Origin: Candidatus Sulfotelmatobacter sp.
GTDB taxonomy: Bacteria; Acidobacteriota; Terriglobia; Terriglobales; Acidobacteriaceae
Assembly: GCA_030045935.1 (NCBI GenBank)
Contig: JASIEN010000094.1
Coordinates: forward strand, 1-6,507
Direction: 5' to 3'
DNA length: 6,507 nt
The translations under genes and the position numbers were made by a program. Under the pieces are notes generated by a model. The model worked only from the letters and a program-made list of their open reading frames with translations, had not been told where the DNA came from and searched no databases. This document shows, piece after piece, positions 4,755 through 6,507 of the stretch (positions are counted from its first letter, which is position 1; every line of letters begins with the position of its first letter).

Positions 4755-5309
4755 CTACTGAATCTTTTCCGTCTTGCTGTCGTAATGCACGGTGCCGTTC
4801 TTCTGATTCAGTTGATCGATATCCTGGTTTGTGAAGGCACGTTTTGTAGGGTGAACTCCCGTCGCTGCGCTTGCACTTACCAAGTCGCCGTGTTCAGCCG
4901 AGCTGAAGTAAACCCACGGCTGAGCGGACGCGGCTGCCGTCTGCGCAGGTTCCTCTCGGTTTTCCCGGCGCAGCATTTTCATCCCGCCCACGGGTGAATT
5001 CACGGCCGGCGAAATCAGCGGAATACCTCCACCCGACTTCCACACCGGTTCCGTGTAGACCGCGTCGGTGTTGCCGTTCACCTCTGACAGCGTCGAATTT
5101 CTCGCGCCGGCGAACAGCCCTCCAGTGGCATTTGTCGCCCCCACCGGATTTGGCGAAACCGTGGCGAACGACACGCTCGGCGTGGTAAGCATGGGGATGA
5201 ACGGTCCGCATCCGTACGGACAAAAACCTGGTACGCCGCGCTCGGCGGCTTGGCCGAATGCAATCACAGACAAAAGCAGCAGCGAGCAAGCAAGGATCAT
5301 ACTTCGCAT
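4755..5309 (-). CDS. Small secreted protein of unknown function
   Basis: From the ATG at 5309 the product has 184 aa. It opens with a classical signal peptide: basic Arg2, hydrophobic ILACSLLLLSVIAFG, then a probable cleavage site after GQA (about residue 20). The mature chain holds CPYGCGPFIP with two cysteines three residues apart (a possible disulfide or metal site), then a Ser/Pro/Asn-rich run TTPSVSFATVSPNPVGATNATGG without repeats. It ends in a polar segment, FTNQDIDQLNQKNGTVHYDSKTEKIQ. No enzymatic motif is seen. A GGGAGGG ribosome site 3-4 nt upstream supports this ATG over the in-frame one 30 nt upstream. The N-terminal half of the mature chain and the NQDIDQLNQKNG ending look like conserved blocks of an Acidobacteriota orphan family, from memory only. 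The gene is separated from holB by 151 bp and probably has its own promoter. Confidence 0.75.
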   Translation of the reverse strand: MRSMILACSLLLLSVIAFGQAAERGVPGFCPYGCGPFIPMLTTPSVSFATVSPNPVGATNATGGLFAGARNSTLSEVNGNTDAVYTEPVWKSGGGIPLISPAVNSPVGGMKMLRRENREEPAQTAAASAQPWVYFSSAEHGDLVSASAATGVHPTKRAFTNQDIDQLNQKNGTVHYDSKTEKIQ

Positions 5310-5312
5310 ATA

Positions 5313-5325
5313 CCCTCCCGGGAGG
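5313..5325 (-). promoter_or_regulatory. Shine-Dalgarno inside a 12-bp palindrome
   Basis: The GGGAGGG ribosome site of the secreted-protein gene (5313-5319) overlaps the perfect palindrome CCTCCCGGGAGG (5314-5325). In mRNA the CCTC half could pair with GAGG and partly hide the site. It might also be a DNA-protein site, or chance in GC-rich DNA. Confidence 0.4.
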
Positions 5326-5460
5326 CCGTACCGCCTCAATAGGTCAGATGCCGCGCAGGTAGCGGCAGTTGAAAATTTAGACGTCTGGCCTGCTAAAGAG
5401 CTAGGAGACTAAAGTATGTGTCGCGGCAGTAGAACTTGGGCACCCACAATCGCTTGAGGC

Positions 5461-6507
5461 CTAACTGGCCTTCTCCAGCCCTAAGCTGAGCGTGTCGAGC
5501 GACAGTGAACGCAGCAGGTTGCGCCGCATGCCGCGTTCGACCTCGGCCAGCCTGTCGGACGCAGCCGCGATCCAGTCGAACTCGACAGTCTCGGCCATCT
5601 TTGCGAGCTGAGTTTGAATGTCGGTATTGCAGACCATCTCGGGCAGCCCAGATTTCAAAAACATGAGATCGCGCAACAGGGAGTACAGCGTACGCAGCAG
5701 CTGTTCGGTTTTCTCGCGCCCCTCAGGCCCGGAACGATAAGTTTCTGTGACCTTGAAGAGCCGGGAGTGGTCGCTGCCCGACAACGCAGAGTCGAGAATG
5801 GCCATTGCATCCGAGCGAGCTGCGACATACGCTTCCACGTCAAAGCTGCGCGCCCTTCCGACGGCGCCCTCGCACAGCCGCGCCACCAGCGCCCGCTGTG
5901 AAGCCTTCCATTCGGGTCGGTGTTTGGCCAGGTAGGCATCGATTTCTCCTGCAGCCAACGCGGAAAGAGAAAAGATAATTGCCCGCGATCTTATGGTTGG
6001 CAGCAATTCACCGGGATTTTCCGTCAGCAAGAAAATCGTGGCGAACTCCGGAGGTTCTTCCAGCACCTTCAACAGCGAATTCGCCGCTTCTTTCATGAAT
6101 GCCGAATCGGTAAAAATGTAAACCCGCTCTCTTCCCTCAGCAGGACGGTAATAGACGCTCTCAATTACCCGCCGGATCTGGTCGACCTTGATCATCATCT
6201 GCGGAGGGTCGGGGGGGATGATCAATACATCAGGATGAGTCTGCACGAACAGCCGTGTTTCTTTCTTATCTGTCTCGCGCAGAGCCTCTCGCGCTTCGGC
6301 GGCCTCCACGCATCGCGCCTCAAGATCGCCAGAGAGCGCGATCCGCCGGCAATTCACGCAACGGCCGCAGAAATCGGGCAGGCCGTTCGTTTTAGGCCTC
6401 TCCAGACAATTCAACGCCTGTGCCAGCATCAGTGCCAGCGTGTACTTGCCAGAGCCCCGCGCGCCCGAAAGAATCACCGCATGAGGGAACCGTTGCCGCG
6501 CCAGCAT
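5461..6507 (-). CDS. holB: DNA polymerase III subunit delta-prime, N-terminus beyond the window
   Basis: This clamp-loader subunit helps open and load the sliding clamp during replication. Visible in order: FPHAVILSGARGSGKYTLA with a P-loop (GxxGxGK, Lys21), a four-cysteine zinc site (Cys34, then CGRCVNC at 47-53), and HPDVLIIPP (91-99). Then come the IKVDQIRRVIE helix, ANSLLKVLEEPP (142-153), the highly conserved delta-prime/gamma signature, and TIRSRAIIFSL (171-181), where the SRC motif of the family reads SRA. The C-terminal half is helical, as expected for the collar domain. The ATG at 6505-6507 is not the true start: family members begin about 15-20 residues earlier, with a segment leading into the R-(x)n-RFPHA strand. 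About 25 extra residues between the zinc site and HPDV may be a lineage insertion. The stop is TAG at 5461. Confidence 0.92.
   Translation of the reverse strand: MLARQRFPHAVILSGARGSGKYTLALMLAQALNCLERPKTNGLPDFCGRCVNCRRIALSGDLEARCVEAAEAREALRETDKKETRLFVQTHPDVLIIPPDPPQMMIKVDQIRRVIESVYYRPAEGRERVYIFTDSAFMKEAANSLLKVLEEPPEFATIFLLTENPGELLPTIRSRAIIFSLSALAAGEIDAYLAKHRPEWKASQRALVARLCEGAVGRARSFDVEAYVAARSDAMAILDSALSGSDHSRLFKVTETYRSGPEGREKTEQLLRTLYSLLRDLMFLKSGLPEMVCNTDIQTQLAKMAETVEFDWIAAASDRLAEVERGMRRNLLRSLSLDTLSLGLEKAS

Noticed and set aside
4894..5289. Minus-strand ORF of 131 aa overlapping the secreted-protein gene
   Set aside because: Arg-rich shadow frame; the overlapping frame has a signal peptide and a strong ribosome site.
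5614..5939. ORFs opposite or shifted within holB
   Set aside because: Shadows of a gene with clear clamp-loader motifs.

Overview
The window looks like a piece of an Acidobacteriota (Terriglobia-type) chromosome. The reasons are moderate GC, a secreted protein and a lipoprotein that resemble orphan families I associate with that phylum, and dense intergenic palindromic repeats of the GTCATCCCGAGCGA / CTTCGCTCAGGATGAC type. The assignment is inference from pattern recognition, not a database match.

Left part (1-2570): three minor genes sit in a repeat-rich accessory stretch. The 3' part of an unrecognised gene with AT-richer codon use (2-628, +) ends next to the first repeat. Two repeat families then alternate. 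Family A (about 95-120 bp) carries a CTTTCGC/GCGAAAG hairpin. Family B (184-216 bp) is a nested inverted repeat, with outer 15-18 bp and inner 18-19 bp inverted repeats, a hairpin in each arm and a variable core. The order is A1-B1-A2-[P-loop kinase gene, minus strand]-A3-B2-[52-bp tandem array]-[GIY-YIG nuclease gene, minus strand]-B3 right arm. The kinase and nuclease ORFs both take their last codons and stop codon from repeat sequence.

Middle (2570-3400): a DoxX-type membrane protein gene on the minus strand could be transcribed into the GIY-YIG gene. It is followed by an upstream non-coding gap with an inverted fragment of family A.

Right part (3400-6507): a large predicted lipoprotein gene (+) converges on a small secreted-protein gene (-). 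After 151 bp comes holB (-), encoding the delta-prime subunit of the DNA polymerase III clamp loader and cut by the right edge of the window. This part is ordinary chromosome with no repeats of the left-hand kind.

Most interesting signal: a GIY-YIG endonuclease gene lies between copies of a structured, apparently mobile palindromic repeat whose hairpins vary in sequence but keep their pairing. A testable idea is that this nuclease class accompanies or mobilises the repeat, in the way RAYT transposases do for REP elements. The window cannot prove this.
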